Below, in pieces: positions 1 through 8,942 of a stretch of 49,008 bases of DNA. The translations under genes were made by a program, and so were the position numbers. Source of the DNA: JAGOEF01 sp964511665. Lineage in GTDB: Bacteria; Bacteroidota; Bacteroidia; Bacteroidales; ML635J-15. Within the stretch, counting starts at the first letter, position 1. Every line of letters begins with the position of its first letter. Below the pieces are notes generated by a model that searched no databases, had not been told where the DNA came from, and worked only from the letters and a program-made list of their open reading frames with translations. The DNA lies in NCBI GenBank assembly GCA_964511665.1, contig CAZEHA010000024.1, positions 1 through 49,008 on the forward strand. The letters run 5' to 3'.

Positions 1-257
1 TTGAAATTATTGGCTACTAAAATAGTTGCCAATAGTTTTTCGGGACTCGAAAGCAGATGTAATACTTTGGCAGCCGAACGGGAAGGGTTTTCGTCAAGAG
101 CCTGTCGATCTTTTGGCGATAGCGAAAAAAAAGCGACCTCAGAACCTGATACCATTCCCGACATGAACAACAACAATGCAACCAATATTGCACCTATCAC
201 ATAGAAGCCCGTTGTTTCAGGTGCCAGATTCAACAATATCAGGCAAACACTCGCCAT
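1..257 (-). CDS. gldE: GldE-like DUF21/CBS-domain membrane protein (5' part only)
   Basis: The reverse strand from 257 down to the window edge is open for 85 codons. It begins with a short soluble stretch and a hydrophobic membrane segment (about residues 17-37, containing IGAILVALLLFMSG), then SGSEVAFFSLSPKDRQAL. The 'SGSE-x-A-FFSLS' segment is typical of the DUF21 domain of the HlyC/CorC family, and the position just downstream of ssb is the usual place of gldE in Bacteroidota. GldE is a gliding-motility-associated membrane protein with CBS domains; those lie beyond the edge. The ATG at 257 is 16 nt after the ssb stop, so the two are probably cotranscribed. Assignment as GldE rather than another CorC-like protein rests largely on context. 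Confidence 0.75.
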   Translation of the reverse strand, partial: MASVCLILLNLAPETTGFYVIGAILVALLLFMSGMVSGSEVAFFSLSPKDRQALDENPSRSAAKVLHLLSSPEKLLATILVANNF

Positions 258-273
258 GGTACACAGATTGGTT

Positions 274-729
274 TTAAAATGGAAGATCGTCGTCGGCCGA
301 CTGAGGCAGGTTAAATTGTGTATCGGGCAGATTTTCGTTGCTCTCAACTGGTTGTGAGCTACCTTCTTGTGTTTGAACACCTGAATTGTCGGGTGAGATA
401 CGTTCATTACGTTCCAGCTTCTGTATAGTATCGGCAACTATTTCGAAGGTATAGCGCACCACTCCATTCTTGTCGGTGTATTTTCCGCTGCGTATTTTGC
501 CCTCAACATAAACCAGCATACCTTTCTTCAAATGACGTTCAACATACATAGCTGTTGACCGCCATGCTGAAATATTGTGCCATTCGGTGATATCGTGCCA
601 CTGATCGTCTTTTTTGTACGATTCGGTTGTTGCCATGGTAAAATCGGCCTTGGTAACATCTTGTTGCGGGTGCGAAATCACAGGGTCTTTACCCAAGCGG
701 CCAACCAGAATTACTTTGTTTACATTCAT
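274..729 (-). CDS. ssb: Single-stranded DNA-binding protein
   Basis: 151 residues with a complete OB fold: it starts MNVNKVILVGRLGKDP, has the WHNISAWRSTAMYVERHLKKGMLVYVEGK core and the KYTDKNGVVRYTFEIVAD strands. A polar, disordered linker (about residues 108-142) follows, then the acidic tip DDDLPF, which in SSBs binds partner proteins of replication and repair. Length and architecture match ordinary bacterial SSB. It lies 21 nt after the S46 peptidase stop and before gldE on the same strand, so it is probably read within the same transcript. Nothing unusual was seen. Confidence 0.97.
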   Translation of the reverse strand: MNVNKVILVGRLGKDPVISHPQQDVTKADFTMATTESYKKDDQWHDITEWHNISAWRSTAMYVERHLKKGMLVYVEGKIRSGKYTDKNGVVRYTFEIVADTIQKLERNERISPDNSGVQTQEGSSQPVESNENLPDTQFNLPQSADDDLPF

Positions 730-750
730 TGTATTTGTTATTTAATGTGA

Positions 751-2922
751 TTATTCAATAATTGTCATCTCTTCGATAAGATGCGATGCTCCGGCAAATT
801 TATCGATGATAAACAATGCATATCGTATATCGATAGAAATATTTCTGCACATATCGGGATCATACATAATATCACTCATTGTGCCTTCCCAATTTCTGTC
901 GAAATTAACACCTATCAGTTCCCCGTTAGCGTTAAGCACAGGGCTGCCCGAATTTCCCCCTGTGGTATGGTTTGTTGCAATAAAAGCAACATGCATAGTT
1001 CCATCACTATCGGCATAGGGGCCGAAGTCTTTTGCATGGTACAATTCTTTCAGTTTTTCGGGAACCTTATAATCGTAAATTTCTGGGTTATCTTTTTCGA
1101 TAATGCCATCGAGTGTTGTAAACCACAAATAGGTAGTAGCATCGTATGGGTAATAGCGCTTCACATTACCATAGGTTACTCTAAGAGTAAAATTGGCATC
1201 AGGATAAAAAAGCTTATCTTCCTGAAACTCCATTTGAGCTTTCATGTAGATACGATTCAAGCTGTCGATGGCCATTTCTGCTTTTTCAATTTCGGGCTGA
1301 ACGCCTGAGCGATAAAGAGTTATCAGTTGCTGATACATGGCAAAAACAGGGTCCTTCTCCATTTTTTTGTACGACGAGGCTTTGAATTTCTTCAAAAAGG
1401 CCTGGAGGCGGGTCTTGTCGGTAAAAACACTGGTTGCAAAAGCCTTCTCCACCATATCGTTGGTAAAATCATCGCGTTGTTCGGCCACTTTTTCGAGATT
1501 TGCCAGAAACTCGGGAAGATAAGCTTCAGAAACATTCAAATAGTAAAGTCTGAACAATTCTTTCATCACTTCTTTATCGATATCAGCACTATAGTCTTTA
1601 AAGAAGGCATCGATAGATGGCTGAATTTTACTAATTACATCGTCGAGAGCTGATTGATCAACCCCTCTTTGAGCGGCAGAATATAATGCATTGAATCGTG
1701 ATGCAAAAGTAATGGCCTCAACGCCAAAGCCTGCCTCGGCAATAAAATCGAATGCATGATAGTAGGGTCGTGCATCGGCATATATCTTTTGGTATTGCTC
1801 GAGTATTTTACCATACTGTTTCGTAAGGGCACGGCTCGATTCAGTCCATTTCTTAAAAGCGCGTTCGTATTCTATTTTTTTATTGACAGCGTCAAGGCGC
1901 TTCAAACCGCGCACCTCCCCAATCCATTTTTTCCAACCGTTGGCCACCGAAGCCGCTTTGCTCGCATACTGAATACGCACAGCCCTGTCGTTTTCCATAG
2001 CCCTGTTTATAATGTTAAGTTTAGCCTGTCGCAGCATAATACGATTGGGGTCTGTTTGATTCATTGTCATATCTACAGCGAATGAAGGTATGTATTGCTC
2101 GGTGCTACCCGGATAGCCAAAAACCATGGTAAAATCGCCCTCCCGCACACCCTGCAGCGAAATTGGGAAGTGTTTTTTTGGTACAAAAGGGATATTCTCT
2201 TTTGCGTAATTGGCCGGCTTGCCGTCGGGCGACATGTACACGCGAAAAAGTGCAAAATCGCCGGTATGACGAGGCCACATCCAATTGTCGGTATCACCGC
2301 CGAATTTACCAATAGCCGATGGAGGAGCACCTACCAAACGTACATCGCGAAACACTTCATTAACAAACAGAAAATACTGATTCCCCATGTAGAACGATTC
2401 CACCAAAGCCTCATAATGTGTTCCTTCGGTGGCCTTCGATGTAATTACCTTCATGTTTGCCGAGATTACGGCATACCTTTCGGCCTCTGTCATGTCATCG
2501 GAAACACCCTCGAGAACAGCATCGGTTACATCCTCCATACGAACCAAAAAAGTCACCTTTAGACCCGGGTTCGCCAGCTCCTCGTCCATCGATTTTGCCC
2601 AGAATCCATCGGTAAGATAGTCGTTTTCGAGGCTACTGTGACGCTGAATTGTTCCAAATCCGCAATGATGATTTGTAATAAGCAAACCTTTATTTGAAAT
2701 AAGCTCACCGGTGCAACCACCCCCAAATATTACTACAGCATCTTTCATAGATGCTTTGTTGATACTGTAGATGTCTTCGGGGCTAAGTCTAAAACCCTTT
2801 GCTTTCATATCTTCGTAATTGTAATGTTCGAGGAGCAATGGAATCCACATACCCTCGTCGGCTACCAGCCTGAAACTCATTGTTAAAATAAAAAACAGCA
2901 ACAATAACTTTTTCATATCCAT
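751..2922 (-). CDS. S46 family dipeptidyl-peptidase (DPP7/DPP11 type)
   Basis: Periplasmic serine peptidase that removes dipeptides from the N-terminus of oligopeptides, a main step of peptide use in asaccharolytic Bacteroidota. 723 residues, the usual S46 length. An N-terminal signal peptide (MKKLLLLFFILTMSFRLVA) precedes the mature start. The catalytic His lies in ITNHHCGFG (about residue 86), the Asp region in GGDTDNWMWPRHTGDFALFR, and the Ser in GGNSGSPVLN near the C-terminus. The segment NFDRNWEGTMSD...CRNI looks closer to DPP11 (Asp/Glu at P1) than to DPP7, but I infer this from memory of the families. Start: ATG at 2922 (MDMKK) chosen; ATG 2916 is also possible and a TTG lies at 2925. 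No T9SS sorting domain, so export is probably Sec only. It begins 8 nt after the maf stop. Confidence 0.95.
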   Translation of the reverse strand: MDMKKLLLLFFILTMSFRLVADEGMWIPLLLEHYNYEDMKAKGFRLSPEDIYSINKASMKDAVVIFGGGCTGELISNKGLLITNHHCGFGTIQRHSSLENDYLTDGFWAKSMDEELANPGLKVTFLVRMEDVTDAVLEGVSDDMTEAERYAVISANMKVITSKATEGTHYEALVESFYMGNQYFLFVNEVFRDVRLVGAPPSAIGKFGGDTDNWMWPRHTGDFALFRVYMSPDGKPANYAKENIPFVPKKHFPISLQGVREGDFTMVFGYPGSTEQYIPSFAVDMTMNQTDPNRIMLRQAKLNIINRAMENDRAVRIQYASKAASVANGWKKWIGEVRGLKRLDAVNKKIEYERAFKKWTESSRALTKQYGKILEQYQKIYADARPYYHAFDFIAEAGFGVEAITFASRFNALYSAAQRGVDQSALDDVISKIQPSIDAFFKDYSADIDKEVMKELFRLYYLNVSEAYLPEFLANLEKVAEQRDDFTNDMVEKAFATSVFTDKTRLQAFLKKFKASSYKKMEKDPVFAMYQQLITLYRSGVQPEIEKAEMAIDSLNRIYMKAQMEFQEDKLFYPDANFTLRVTYGNVKRYYPYDATTYLWFTTLDGIIEKDNPEIYDYKVPEKLKELYHAKDFGPYADSDGTMHVAFIATNHTTGGNSGSPVLNANGELIGVNFDRNWEGTMSDIMYDPDMCRNISIDIRYALFIIDKFAGASHLIEEMTIIE

Positions 2923-2930
2923 CAATTTAT

Positions 2931-3509
2931 TTAAAACTTCGATAATTCTTCGTACAATCTTCGTGTAGGCAAGCCCACCACATTAAAATAAGAACCCTCT
3001 ACCGCTTCTATACCAATAAGTCCGATCCACTCTTGAATTCCATAAGCACCTGCTTTATCATATGGTTTATACACTTCGGCGTAATGCTTCATTTCTTCGG
3101 GCGCAAGCCGTGCAAACTTAACACGACTGACATCATAAAACTTTACCTGCTTCTGATTGCTTCTTAGGCACACACCCGTAATTACTTCGTGCCAATCATT
3201 GTTCAAACGGGTTAACATTTGTACTGCATCGGCATAACCACTGGGTTTTCCCAATACTTGTTCACCATGCCACACAATTGTATCAGCTGTAATCAACAGA
3301 CTAAAGTCTTTCAGTTCGCCGAATGCCAGCGATTTTTCAACAGCCAGATGCAGCGCAATTTCTTCTCGAAACAAATTAGCAGGAACATGGTTCTCGGCAT
3401 AATGAATGCGTGCCAAACTGAACGTAACACCCATTTGTTCGAGTAGCTGCCTACGTCGCGGGCTTGCTGAGCCGAGTAGTATATTGTATTTTTCGCGAGC
3501 TACAATCAT
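2931..3509 (-). CDS. maf: Maf-like nucleoside triphosphate pyrophosphatase
   Basis: 192 residues. The Maf signature is present: LLGSASPRRRQLLEQMG at residues 11-27, ITADTIVWHGEQVLGKP in the middle and YGIQEWIGLIGIEAVEGSYFNVVGLP near the C-terminus. The family hydrolyses non-canonical or house-cleaning nucleotides (dTTP/UTP or modified bases) to monophosphates. Length is typical and all visible motifs are intact. Its ATG overlaps the UbiA stop as ATGA (3506-3509), so translation is coupled to the gene upstream. The S46 peptidase follows after 8 nt. The exact substrate class is not decided by what I can see. Confidence 0.95.
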   Translation of the reverse strand: MIVAREKYNILLGSASPRRRQLLEQMGVTFSLARIHYAENHVPANLFREEIALHLAVEKSLAFGELKDFSLLITADTIVWHGEQVLGKPSGYADAVQMLTRLNNDWHEVITGVCLRSNQKQVKFYDVSRVKFARLAPEEMKHYAEVYKPYDKAGAYGIQEWIGLIGIEAVEGSYFNVVGLPTRRLYEELSKF

Positions 3510-4480
3510 AGAATATTCGAATAAATTACCATCCTTATAATCAGGATATACAATATTCCCAGAACCATAATGTATTTAAGAAGAGAACTGAGAAATTTGA
3601 AATCTTTTGAATGCAAAGCAAAATTTACGCGCACTCCGCAATATAACACCGGTGCTACAATCATGCTTGCAATATACCAAACACTTATATAATCATCTTT
3701 CATGAATGGCAATTCCATAATATAACCATAGTATGCCAGCACCACTAAAAATGCCGATGTAAAGCACAATAGCGAGATCAATCGTTTTGTAAAACCCATA
3801 CCCAGCACAATTGGCAAGGTTTTACAGTACATTGCCCTATCACCTTTCACATCTTCGGAATCTTTCACTATTTCGCGGATAAAACTAAACAGAAATGCAA
3901 ATACGGCAAAACCCAGCGATAGATTAAAAATATGTTTCAATACATCATTCATGGCTACGTGATAAGATTCAGACACATGAATGCTGCCATAGAACAAAAA
4001 TCCGGCGAACACCATAGGGACGACTCCGGCCAAAACCGCCACCAACAGGTTACCCAGCAATGGTATTCGCTTCAGATTTGATGAATACCACCACAATAGC
4101 AGCGAAAACAGCACAAATAAGAACCCGAACCACCACATGCCAACCGAAACCGAAACAGCAAAACCGAGAGCAATGCCTATTGCATTGAACAGGGTGTGTA
4201 ACACAATGGCCCAGCGTCTCTTTATATGAACGCCTATTACCACTGTATCGGGGCGATTGATTAGGTCGGCTTTTCGGTCGAAATAGTCGTTAATAATATA
4301 ACCGGCTGCCGCCAACATTAAAAAAGCAACCACAAGAAAACCGAACTGCAACTGACTTACCAGTATAATGTAGCCGTAGTATTTGCTAACCGGCTGAGCA
4401 ATGCCAAAAAAGAGGGCATAAAAAATAAGCGCCACTATTAGCAAGTTGAGCCATCGTATTAATCTAAAAAAACTTGTCAT
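3506..4480 (-). CDS. UbiA-family polyprenyltransferase (DGGGP synthase/MqnP-like)
   Basis: 324-residue integral membrane protein with about nine hydrophobic helices. Both Mg/prenyl-diphosphate motifs are present: NDYFDRKADLINRP (first Asp-rich motif, NDxxDxxxD) and DSEDVKGDRAMY (second). UbiA enzymes move a polyprenyl chain onto an acceptor. In this phylum relatives are annotated as geranylgeranylglycerol-phosphate geranylgeranyltransferase; since the window also carries futalosine-pathway menaquinone genes, a menaquinone (MqnP-like) role is an alternative. The start MTSFFRLIRW is at 4480, giving an ATGA overlap with the HAD gene stop; an upstream in-frame start at 4507 would run deep into that gene and is less likely. 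A GGGP synthase-like gene lies at 29510. Confidence 0.88.
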   Translation of the reverse strand: MTSFFRLIRWLNLLIVALIFYALFFGIAQPVSKYYGYIILVSQLQFGFLVVAFLMLAAAGYIINDYFDRKADLINRPDTVVIGVHIKRRWAIVLHTLFNAIGIALGFAVSVSVGMWWFGFLFVLFSLLLWWYSSNLKRIPLLGNLLVAVLAGVVPMVFAGFLFYGSIHVSESYHVAMNDVLKHIFNLSLGFAVFAFLFSFIREIVKDSEDVKGDRAMYCKTLPIVLGMGFTKRLISLLCFTSAFLVVLAYYGYIMELPFMKDDYISVWYIASMIVAPVLYCGVRVNFALHSKDFKFLSSLLKYIMVLGILYILIIRMVIYSNIL

Positions 4481-5013
4481 AACACAAAAGCCTCCTTCGT
4501 CATCCATTTATCCTGGGTTCTGAGTACCTGTTCGATAATATCGCGCACACAGGCCTCGCCGCCTTTATACTGCGAAACATATAGCGATATTTGTTTTATT
4601 TCGGGGGCTGCATCCAATGGGCATGTGGCCATTCCAACACGTTGCATAACAAGATAATCGAGCAGATCATCGCCCATATACAGAACATTTGCAAGATTTA
4701 GATTGTGCTTGTTGACAAAATCGTTGAGAGCTATATTTTTATCGGAGATCTTATAATAAATGTCAACCACTCCTATTTTGCGGAAACGATTCACAACCGC
4801 CTCTGAATGACCTCCGGTAATGATAGCCACTTTGAGACCCATGCGCAGTGCCAGTTGAATTGCAAAACCATCTTTAACATTGGTGGTGCGCTGCAATTCG
4901 CCATCCGGTTCAATAAGCACCATCGACGAGGACAACACTCCATCAACATCGAGCACAATGGCTTCAATGCTTTTCAGTAACTGCTTAAAATTCAGACTGT
5001 CATCGGGTATCAT
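4477..5013 (-). CDS. KdsC-like HAD phosphatase
   Basis: 178-residue HAD-superfamily phosphatase without a large cap domain. Motif I is LDVDGVLSSS (nucleophile D22, general acid D24), motif II is IITGG, and motif III/IV is MGDDLLDYLVMQRVG. This is the KdsC layout (3-deoxy-D-manno-octulosonate 8-phosphate phosphatase, lipopolysaccharide Kdo pathway); KdsC relatives also act on other sugar phosphates, so the substrate is inferred. The start ATG overlaps the upstream DUF2520 stop (ATGA, 5010-5013) and its own stop overlaps the UbiA start, giving a tightly coupled set. No other Kdo gene lies in the window. Confidence 0.88.
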   Translation of the reverse strand: MIPDDSLNFKQLLKSIEAIVLDVDGVLSSSMVLIEPDGELQRTTNVKDGFAIQLALRMGLKVAIITGGHSEAVVNRFRKIGVVDIYYKISDKNIALNDFVNKHNLNLANVLYMGDDLLDYLVMQRVGMATCPLDAAPEIKQISLYVSQYKGGEACVRDIIEQVLRTQDKWMTKEAFVL

Positions 5014-5804
5014 GCGTCCTCCTGTTTGTTTTTGTAATACATTTCAAATATACTATTGCTGATGGTTTTATACAAATCTTCGTAACCAATAAAACGTGTT
5101 TTTAGAAAATTACTATGTTTTTCCATCACCGACTTTTCGTTTCGAAATGCGGGACCGGTTTGCATATCGGCCGGATTGTTTTTCAGGCTTCTGTTGAAGG
5201 TGTTCTCGATTAAGGGCTTCATCATTTCCCAGGGAATATGGTTCTGCATGGCAATATCGGCAGCAACAGCCAGCATATGATTGCTGAAGTTACAGGCAAA
5301 TACAGCAGAAATATGAGCCCAGGTGCGTTGTTCTGTATCTGCTTCTGACCAATTTGCCCCAATTTGATCAACAAGACCGGTAATCAAACTCAAGGTTTGC
5401 TTATTGGATGCCTCCACCAAAAAAGGCAGGTTATTCATGTCGATATCAATACTTTTCTTTAGCGATTGCAGGGGGTAGAGCACACCATAATGAGGGCTTA
5501 ACGATTTAAAGATATCAGGATTCATGCTACCCGATGTGTGTATCATGATTTTGTTGTGGTAGATAAACTGTGGTATGAGACGCAAATTAGCATCATCGGT
5601 AAGGCTGAAAATATACACTTCGGCATTGGCATCGATTTGCTCGTAGTGGCAGGTATAAAGGCAATTACAAAATACCGATAGATCGCGTGCGGCAGAAAGA
5701 GTTCGGCTGTATACCTGTACTATTTTGTGTGAAGTTTTGCTGATTGCCTTAGCTAAATGATGAGCTACATTACCTGCCCCAATCAATACAATAGTATGCG
5801 ACAT
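5010..5804 (-). CDS. DUF2520 Rossmann-fold dehydrogenase-like protein
   Basis: 264 residues. An N-terminal nucleotide-binding Rossmann motif IVLIGAGNVAHHLAKAI (residues 5-21) is followed by the characteristic IHTSGSMNPDIF segment and a helical C-terminal domain (HISAVFACNFSNHMLAVA), the layout of the Rossmann-like/DUF2520 proteins related to F420-dependent NADP oxidoreductases and pyrroline-carboxylate reductases. The reaction is not known to me. It is the first gene of the minus-strand run (DUF2520, HAD, UbiA, Maf, S46, ssb, gldE) and has a promoter -7 motif just upstream at 5827-5834. Confidence 0.85.
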   Translation of the reverse strand: MSHTIVLIGAGNVAHHLAKAISKTSHKIVQVYSRTLSAARDLSVFCNCLYTCHYEQIDANAEVYIFSLTDDANLRLIPQFIYHNKIMIHTSGSMNPDIFKSLSPHYGVLYPLQSLKKSIDIDMNNLPFLVEASNKQTLSLITGLVDQIGANWSEADTEQRTWAHISAVFACNFSNHMLAVAADIAMQNHIPWEMMKPLIENTFNRSLKNNPADMQTGPAFRNEKSVMEKHSNFLKTRFIGYEDLYKTISNSIFEMYYKNKQEDA

Positions 5805-5826
5805 AAAACTATTTTCGATTAATTCT

Positions 5827-5834
5827 CAAATGTA
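5827..5834 (-). promoter_or_regulatory. Promoter -7 element for the DUF2520 operon
   Basis: On the minus strand this reads TACATTTG, a full match to the Bacteroidota -7 consensus TAnnTTTG, 22 nt before the ATG at 5804. I see no clear TTTG at the -33 position, so strength is uncertain. Confidence 0.5.
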
Positions 5835-5874
5835 GTGTTTTTGTTTGCTTTTTTGGTAGGTTTTTAGCACAGTT

Positions 5875-5905
5875 TTTGTAAATCATCAAAAACAGATTAC
5901 TTTTG
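5875..5905 (+). promoter_or_regulatory. Bacteroidota-type promoter for the secreted protein gene
   Basis: TTTG at 5875-5878, then exactly 19 nt, then TACTTTTG at 5898-5905: a perfect fit to TTTG-N19-TAnnTTTG. The ATG follows at 5935, leaving a leader of roughly 20 nt. It is divergent from the promoter at 5827-5834. Confidence 0.75.
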
Positions 5906-5934
5906 TATTACAAATTTCTAAAATTTTAATTCTT

Positions 5935-6624
5935 ATGAAAAGAACTTTTTTAACAGTAGCAACACTTGTTGTTGGTTTGTTTGCTATGGCTCAGACTTGC
6001 CCTGAGTATTATCCTATTCACGAAGGAGCTATGTGGGAACAGCAACGATTCGATGCAAAAGACAAACTTGAATCGACAGATATTACCCGTGTAGTTTCGG
6101 TAACACCAACGCCGGGTGGCTACGAAGCTGTTCTAGAAAACACAAGCACCAATCCAAAAGAAGAAGGAACCTACACCAGTCAGTTGGTTTACAGATGCGA
6201 AAACGGTGTATTGTTTTTCGACATGAACAGTTTAACTGACCCTTCGAGTCTCGAAGCTTATCAGGGTATGGATATGAAAGTAGAGTCAACAGGTATGCAA
6301 TATCCTTCGGTGCTTGCTGCCGGAACTACATTACCCGATGCAAGCATTAGCATTACGGTGAGCAACTCTGGATTTCAGGTGTTTAGCACGAGCGTTCAGG
6401 TGAGTAACCGAAAAGTTGAAGGAAACGAATCGATTACCGTACCTGCCGGAACCTTTCAGGCAACAAAAATAAGTTACACTGTGAATTCAAAGATTGCCTT
6501 TGTTAAAGTTCAGAGTAGCGTAGTAGAATGGATTTCGCCATCGGCCGGTATTGTTCGTAACGAAACATACGATAAAAAAGGAAAACTTATGGGTTACTCG
6601 GTGCTTTCGAAACTGGTGAAATAG
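5935..6624 (+). CDS. Secreted protein of unknown function (229 aa)
   Basis: A Sec signal peptide (MKRTFLTVATLVVGLFAMAQ) precedes a mature part beginning TCPEYYPIHEGAMWEQQRF. The remainder is rich in alternating beta-strand pattern with segments such as VPAGTFQATKISYTVNSK and VVEWISPSAGIVRNETYDKKGKLMGYSVL. This resembles small periplasmic beta-sandwich proteins (DUF3108/TapB-like) found widely in Bacteroidota; that likeness is my inference from pattern, not a firm family call. It stands alone as a single transcription unit, with a strong promoter match before it and a clear intrinsic terminator after it. No lipobox and no T9SS sorting domain. Confidence 0.85.
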   Translation: MKRTFLTVATLVVGLFAMAQTCPEYYPIHEGAMWEQQRFDAKDKLESTDITRVVSVTPTPGGYEAVLENTSTNPKEEGTYTSQLVYRCENGVLFFDMNSLTDPSSLEAYQGMDMKVESTGMQYPSVLAAGTTLPDASISITVSNSGFQVFSTSVQVSNRKVEGNESITVPAGTFQATKISYTVNSKIAFVKVQSSVVEWISPSAGIVRNETYDKKGKLMGYSVLSKLVK

Positions 6625-6646
6625 GCCAAGTTTATTTCATTACCAT

Positions 6647-6686
6647 AAAAGGCTTAACGGGTTCTCTCTGTTAAGCCTTTTTGTTT
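6647..6686 (+). terminator. Intrinsic terminator after the secreted protein gene
   Basis: Perfect 11-bp stem AAAGGCTTAAC (6648-6658) with GTTAAGCCTTT (6670-6680) around an 11-nt loop, followed by TTGTTTTG. It lies 23 nt after the stop at 6624. Confidence 0.85.
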
Positions 6687-6774
6687 TGACAATGGTTAAC
6701 CAGCCTCTCACAATAACTTCACTGTCTGGTAATTAGCTGCATTGTCTCACTTTATTTGATTAACCTCGTTATTC

Positions 6775-7674
6775 TTAAAATCGTGGTGCCGCCGAAGTAT
6801 TACATCCAATATCAACAGTTAACATTACCTCGTGAGACGTTAAAGCAGTATTTCTGAAATAAGATGTAATCAAATCGAATGAGTATCCCAAATAGAACCT
6901 ATCGTACCGATAACCAATAGTCGTATTTACAGCGTCTGCCCACCGATAACCCATCGAAACCGAAAATGCATTCTTGTACTTATATTGTGCCGAAAATTCA
7001 GCGGTAAAAGGTGAGCTTTTCACAGCAGCCAAATAAAAACCGGGGCTAATATTATGGGCGTCGAAAACAAAATGGTATTGTGCTGCAAAACAAAAGTGTC
7101 GTGAGTTCTGCACCAATCCCCTACCATCGTTAGAAAAAGGTTTAAAAGCAGAATTAAGTAACTGATTTACAGATAATGAAACATAGAACTGCTCATTATA
7201 TATCATTAATCCTGCGTTCGATTCCGGCCTCCATTTCTGAGTAGCACTAAATTCCAGACTGGGGTCTAAGGGGTCGCGATAACTCAAATCGCTATTTTTA
7301 AAATTATATTGCATCATCAAGGCTGCCAATCCCAGGCTCAAATTAATTCTTTCCATTTTGATAATATAGGCATACGAGGCATTGATAATAAACCGTGATG
7401 TGGGAAAAGTGCGGTCGCTCATCAGCGAAATCCCTATTCCATTTTTTTGTAGAAAATTCTGTTGGTATGCAATATATGAGGTGGAAGGAGCATTTTCGAA
7501 TCCAATCCATTGTTCCCTATGTAATATCGCAATAGTTGCACACGGGGTTGAGCCTGCCGCAGCCGGGTTGTTGAGCAGTACGTTCTGATGCCGGAACGAC
7601 AGTTGGGGTATTTGCTGCGCCGATGCCTGCATCACGACAACAGCCCCCAGTAATATGACGAGTAAATATTTCAT
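6775..7674 (-). CDS. PorP/SprF-family T9SS outer-membrane protein
   Basis: 299 residues. A signal peptide (MKYLLVILLGAVVVMQASA) precedes QQIPQLSFRHQNVLLNNPAAAGS, the classic PorP/SprF opening (the 'N-P-A-x-A-G' segment), and the rest shows regular outer-membrane beta-barrel strands (YRFDRFYLGYSFDL type). SprF/PorP paralogues sit next to large T9SS cargo with type B sorting domains and help their secretion or surface anchoring. Here the gene starts 2 nt after the stop of just such a cargo gene (7677-8939), which supports a dedicated partnership. Last gene of a three-gene minus-strand operon. The C-terminus ends near FRNTALTSHEVMLTVDIG; no truncation seen. Confidence 0.92.
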   Translation of the reverse strand: MKYLLVILLGAVVVMQASAQQIPQLSFRHQNVLLNNPAAAGSTPCATIAILHREQWIGFENAPSTSYIAYQQNFLQKNGIGISLMSDRTFPTSRFIINASYAYIIKMERINLSLGLAALMMQYNFKNSDLSYRDPLDPSLEFSATQKWRPESNAGLMIYNEQFYVSLSVNQLLNSAFKPFSNDGRGLVQNSRHFCFAAQYHFVFDAHNISPGFYLAAVKSSPFTAEFSAQYKYKNAFSVSMGYRWADAVNTTIGYRYDRFYLGYSFDLITSYFRNTALTSHEVMLTVDIGCNTSAAPRF

Positions 7675-7676
7675 GT

Positions 7677-8939
7677 CTATCTGATTATGGTAACACTGCC
7701 TTTGAGTATGCCCTCAGTGGTTTTTGTGTCGATGATGTAGTAATAGGTGGCATCGGGAACTTTGGTATTTTTAAAAGTGCCGTCCCAGTTCAACGAGTTG
7801 TCCTCCGATATAAACACCAGATTCCCGTTGCGGTTGTAAACAGTAACATGGCAGTCTTCGCAGTTTTCTACAATCCATGTGTCGTTCAGGTTATCACCGT
7901 TAGGCGAAAAGCTATTGTACACAATGATGTCTTCTTCAGGCTCCGGAGTGGTGTCGATGGGCGGCTCGGTTTTATCGCATAAAATGAAATTCGGGTTCGC
8001 GAAATTGTTAAAACCGGTACACGACATATAATTGGCCTCCACCATTTCGATAAGATAGCTTTCGTTGATAAGTTGCCATGCCGGACTCGGGGTAGTGTTC
8101 CAGTTGGCCAGATGGTCGAAATCCCCGTCGGCAGGGCTGTAGGAAATTTTCAGGCTGACAGCGGTGGTTCCCATGCTACGGCCTATGACATGAAAAAATG
8201 CCGGGTTCACAAAGTCGATGCTGTCGCCCAGTAAGCTGGTGTAATAGCCTTCGGTATCGGGATCAACATTAGCAAACCGACAATTAAATTCAGCGGTTTC
8301 GGCTACCGATGGGGTGATGCTTACAGGACGAAATACCGGATTTTCGTAATCGTTGCCGAGCGGGAAAATATACTCTTCGGTGCTTTGCATGCGCCGGCAC
8401 AAATAACCCCCTTCGGAAGACGAAATAAATCCGTAGGTAAAAACCAGCGATGCAGCATAGGTGTTTTCGATTGTCAATGAGTGGGTTTGTGTATTGATTT
8501 CCGATCCGCCCAGGTTCAGTATGCCACCCACAAACTGTGAAATGCCCAGGGTTTTTATCCCGTCAGCATTCAGGTTCAGGTTATTGAAGTGCGTTGACTG
8601 ACTGCCTTCCAGCGTGTGGTTGGCCGATTGGAGATTCACGGTTCCGGGGACGGCATTAAAAACGGAATTGTTTAACCAGTTACCATACAGGTTGATAACA
8701 CCCTGTGCGTTAATCTCGTCGTTATTCAGTAAGTCGCCATTTATGGTAAGCTGCGAAGCTGATCCATCCGCTTCAGCGATGGTGATTTCTCCGGCAAGGT
8801 TGCTCAGATTCCCGTCAATAAAAACCACTGCGCCCGCATCGAGCCATATTTGCTGCCCGTTGTTGCAGAGGGTTTGCGCCCTGAGTCCGGCGCTGAGAAA
8901 CAGCATGCCGAAGGCTATTAAGCAAATTATTCGTCTCAT
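7677..8939 (-). CDS. Secreted protein with type B T9SS (gliding-motility) C-terminal domain
   Basis: 420 residues: signal peptide (MRRIICLIAFGMLFLSAGLRA), then a repeat-like beta-rich region (residues about 25-200, with strands such as INGDLLNNDEINAQGVINLYGNWLNN that suggest a beta-helix), a middle domain, an acidic/proline hinge (TEPPIDTTPEPEED) and a C-terminal domain from about residue 340: NSFSPNGDNLNDTWIV ... VYNRNGNLVF ... WDGTFKNTKVPDATYYYII. That is the gliding-motility-associated (CHU_C, type B) sorting domain recognised by the type IX system. It is translated between the fibre-like gene (3 nt upstream) and PorP/SprF (2 nt downstream), so the three are very likely one surface complex. 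The ligand is unknown. Confidence 0.92.
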   Translation of the reverse strand: MRRIICLIAFGMLFLSAGLRAQTLCNNGQQIWLDAGAVVFIDGNLSNLAGEITIAEADGSASQLTINGDLLNNDEINAQGVINLYGNWLNNSVFNAVPGTVNLQSANHTLEGSQSTHFNNLNLNADGIKTLGISQFVGGILNLGGSEINTQTHSLTIENTYAASLVFTYGFISSSEGGYLCRRMQSTEEYIFPLGNDYENPVFRPVSITPSVAETAEFNCRFANVDPDTEGYYTSLLGDSIDFVNPAFFHVIGRSMGTTAVSLKISYSPADGDFDHLANWNTTPSPAWQLINESYLIEMVEANYMSCTGFNNFANPNFILCDKTEPPIDTTPEPEEDIIVYNSFSPNGDNLNDTWIVENCEDCHVTVYNRNGNLVFISEDNSLNWDGTFKNTKVPDATYYYIIDTKTTEGILKGSVTIIR

Positions 8940-8942
8940 GAC

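Noticed and set aside
1..204. Plus-strand reading frame at the left edge
   Set aside because: It is a shadow of the minus-strand gldE start, which has a clear membrane helix and family motif.
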